Assembly (NCBI GenBank): GCA_963783945.1
Contig: CAWAPS010000024.1
Span: forward strand, 372,001-436,000
Direction: 5' to 3'
Origin: CAWAPS01 sp963783945
GTDB taxonomy: Bacteria; Actinomycetota; Acidimicrobiia; Acidimicrobiales; Palsa-688
Length of the DNA: 64,000 nucleotides
Shown here: positions 63,371 to 64,000 of the stretch, in pieces
How positions within the stretch are numbered: the stretch's first letter is position 1
Layout: every line of letters begins with the position of its first letter
The notes under the pieces: model-generated
Databases searched by the model: none
What the model saw: the letters and a program-made list of their open reading frames with translations, nothing else
Told to the model about the DNA's origin: nothing
Program-made: the position numbers and the translations under genes

Positions 63371-64000
63371 ATGCAGGTGAGCCTGGTTGAGGTCGGCGAC
63401 GGCCGACCCCAGCACGTCCTCATCGAGGCCGATCCCGAGTCGTCAGCCGGTGACGTGGCCGCCGCCCTGAGCTCGCTACGGCCCGGCGACCTGCTCCTCG
63501 ACGGCCGTCTCTTCGCCGGGCCGGACCGGCTGGCCAGCAGTGGCGTGCACGACGGCGCGGTGCTCCAGGTCGTCCCGCCGGGATCGGCCGTGGGCGCGAC
63601 GGCCGATGCCGGCGGGAGGCCGGCACAAGGAGGCCAAGCGGCCTGGGAGGTGGCCGTGGTGAGTGGAGCTCAGGCCGGGATCCGCGCCGCCCTGCCGGCG
63701 GGTGATCTGCTGATCGGACGGGACCCCACCGCCCAGTTCCGCTTCGACCACAGCTCCGTGTCGCGCCTCCATGCCCGGCTGTCCTGGCCGGCCGGGAGCG
63801 CCGGTTGGGTTATCGATGACCTCGGATCGGCTAATGGAACGTGGGTCGACGGCCACCGGGTGGACGGACCCACCCCTGTCCCCGCCGGGGCGGCGATCGA
63901 AATCGGGGCTTCGGTGCTCGAGGTACGCCCCGCTCCGAACGCCGACGCGGACGTGCACCGGTCCGACGACGGGACGCTCGAGTTCAACCGGCCTCCGCGG
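63371..64000 (+). CDS. FHA-domain protein, N-terminal part, probably of an FtsK/EssC-type ATPase (cut by window edge)
   Basis: 210 residues from the ATG at 63371 to the right edge, no stop. An N-terminal ubiquitin-like segment (VSLVEVGDGRPQHVLIE, GDLLLDGRLF) precedes an FHA domain: LLIGRDP (113-119), SRLHARL (131-137), LGSANGTWVDG (151-161). FHA reads phospho-threonine. The end EFNRPPR is the sequence I associate with the linker before FtsK/SpoIIIE motors in actinobacterial and type VII-like systems; this part is inference. It is divergent from the Fn3 gene and could be a target of the kinase at 54583. Confidence 0.8.
   Translation, partial: MQVSLVEVGDGRPQHVLIEADPESSAGDVAAALSSLRPGDLLLDGRLFAGPDRLASSGVHDGAVLQVVPPGSAVGATADAGGRPAQGGQAAWEVAVVSGAQAGIRAALPAGDLLIGRDPTAQFRFDHSSVSRLHARLSWPAGSAGWVIDDLGSANGTWVDGHRVDGPTPVPAGAAIEIGASVLEVRPAPNADADVHRSDDGTLEFNRPPR

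Noticed and set aside
1..64000. CRISPR arrays, tRNA or rRNA genes, prophage core genes
   Set aside because: I saw no regularly spaced repeat-spacer array, no cloverleaf-like or rRNA sequence, and no integrase, capsid or terminase. A tRNA and rRNA covariance scan would settle this.

Overview
The window is high-GC DNA with tightly packed, often overlapping genes, GTG/TTG starts and G-rich Shine-Dalgarno sites. The families present (paired thiolase/DUF35 genes, P450s, NDMA-type alcohol dehydrogenase, LLM flavoenzymes, DUF3040, FHA-FtsK and Fn3/MoxR/DUF58/transglutaminase genes) point to an actinobacterium (Actinomycetota). An uncultured Acidimicrobiia-like lineage is a guess. I saw no rRNA, tRNA, CRISPR array, plasmid or phage core genes.

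Positions 1-54.5 kb form a large catabolic island. It holds a partial CaiB/BaiF CoA-transferase, an acyl-CoA ligase, three thiolase-fold proteins each next to a zinc-ribbon/OB-fold DUF35 partner (0.5-2.1, 6.0-7.6, 9.0-10.7 kb), a DUF2889 protein, TetR regulators, a bicupin and an FAD dehydrogenase (11-16 kb). Next come an amidohydrolase, an SMP-30 lactonase, a double SDR, a Rieske oxygenase, an LLM flavoenzyme, a two-domain VOC protein, two neighbouring acyl-CoA dehydrogenases and a D-aminoacylase-type hydrolase (16-28 kb). Then come three P450s, two epoxide hydrolases, another amidohydrolase, an SDR, two amidases, a cyclase-family hydrolase and an NDMA-type alcohol dehydrogenase (29-46 kb). 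The island closes with a TetR/TauD pair, a Baeyer-Villiger-type monooxygenase and a second D-aminoacylase homologue (46-54.5 kb). Together these could oxygenate a cyclic or branched substrate, open epoxides, lactones and amides, activate the acid with CoA, and shorten it by beta-oxidation-like and retro-aldol steps. The substrate cannot be read from sequence. Four Leu/Ile/Val-type solute-binding lipoproteins are scattered through the island with no permease or ATPase gene in the window.

Positions 54.6-64 kb are a different unit: a membrane Ser/Thr kinase with an outer Fn3-like domain converges on an opposite-strand run of Fn3/propeller membrane protein, MoxR ATPase, DUF58 and transglutaminase-fold membrane protein. 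A divergent FHA-domain gene, cut by the window end, probably starts an FtsK-type protein. This looks like a phospho-regulated cell-envelope or secretion locus. The transglutaminase-fold protein lacks the catalytic Cys and His.

Two intergenic inverted repeats (5.9 and 24.2 kb) begin at or within a few bases of a stop codon and are bounded by short direct repeats, so they may be very small non-autonomous elements. At least four otherwise intact genes, and one endonuclease remnant, are broken by single-base indels, mostly in short homopolymers. This suggests consensus sequencing errors, or else incipient decay.
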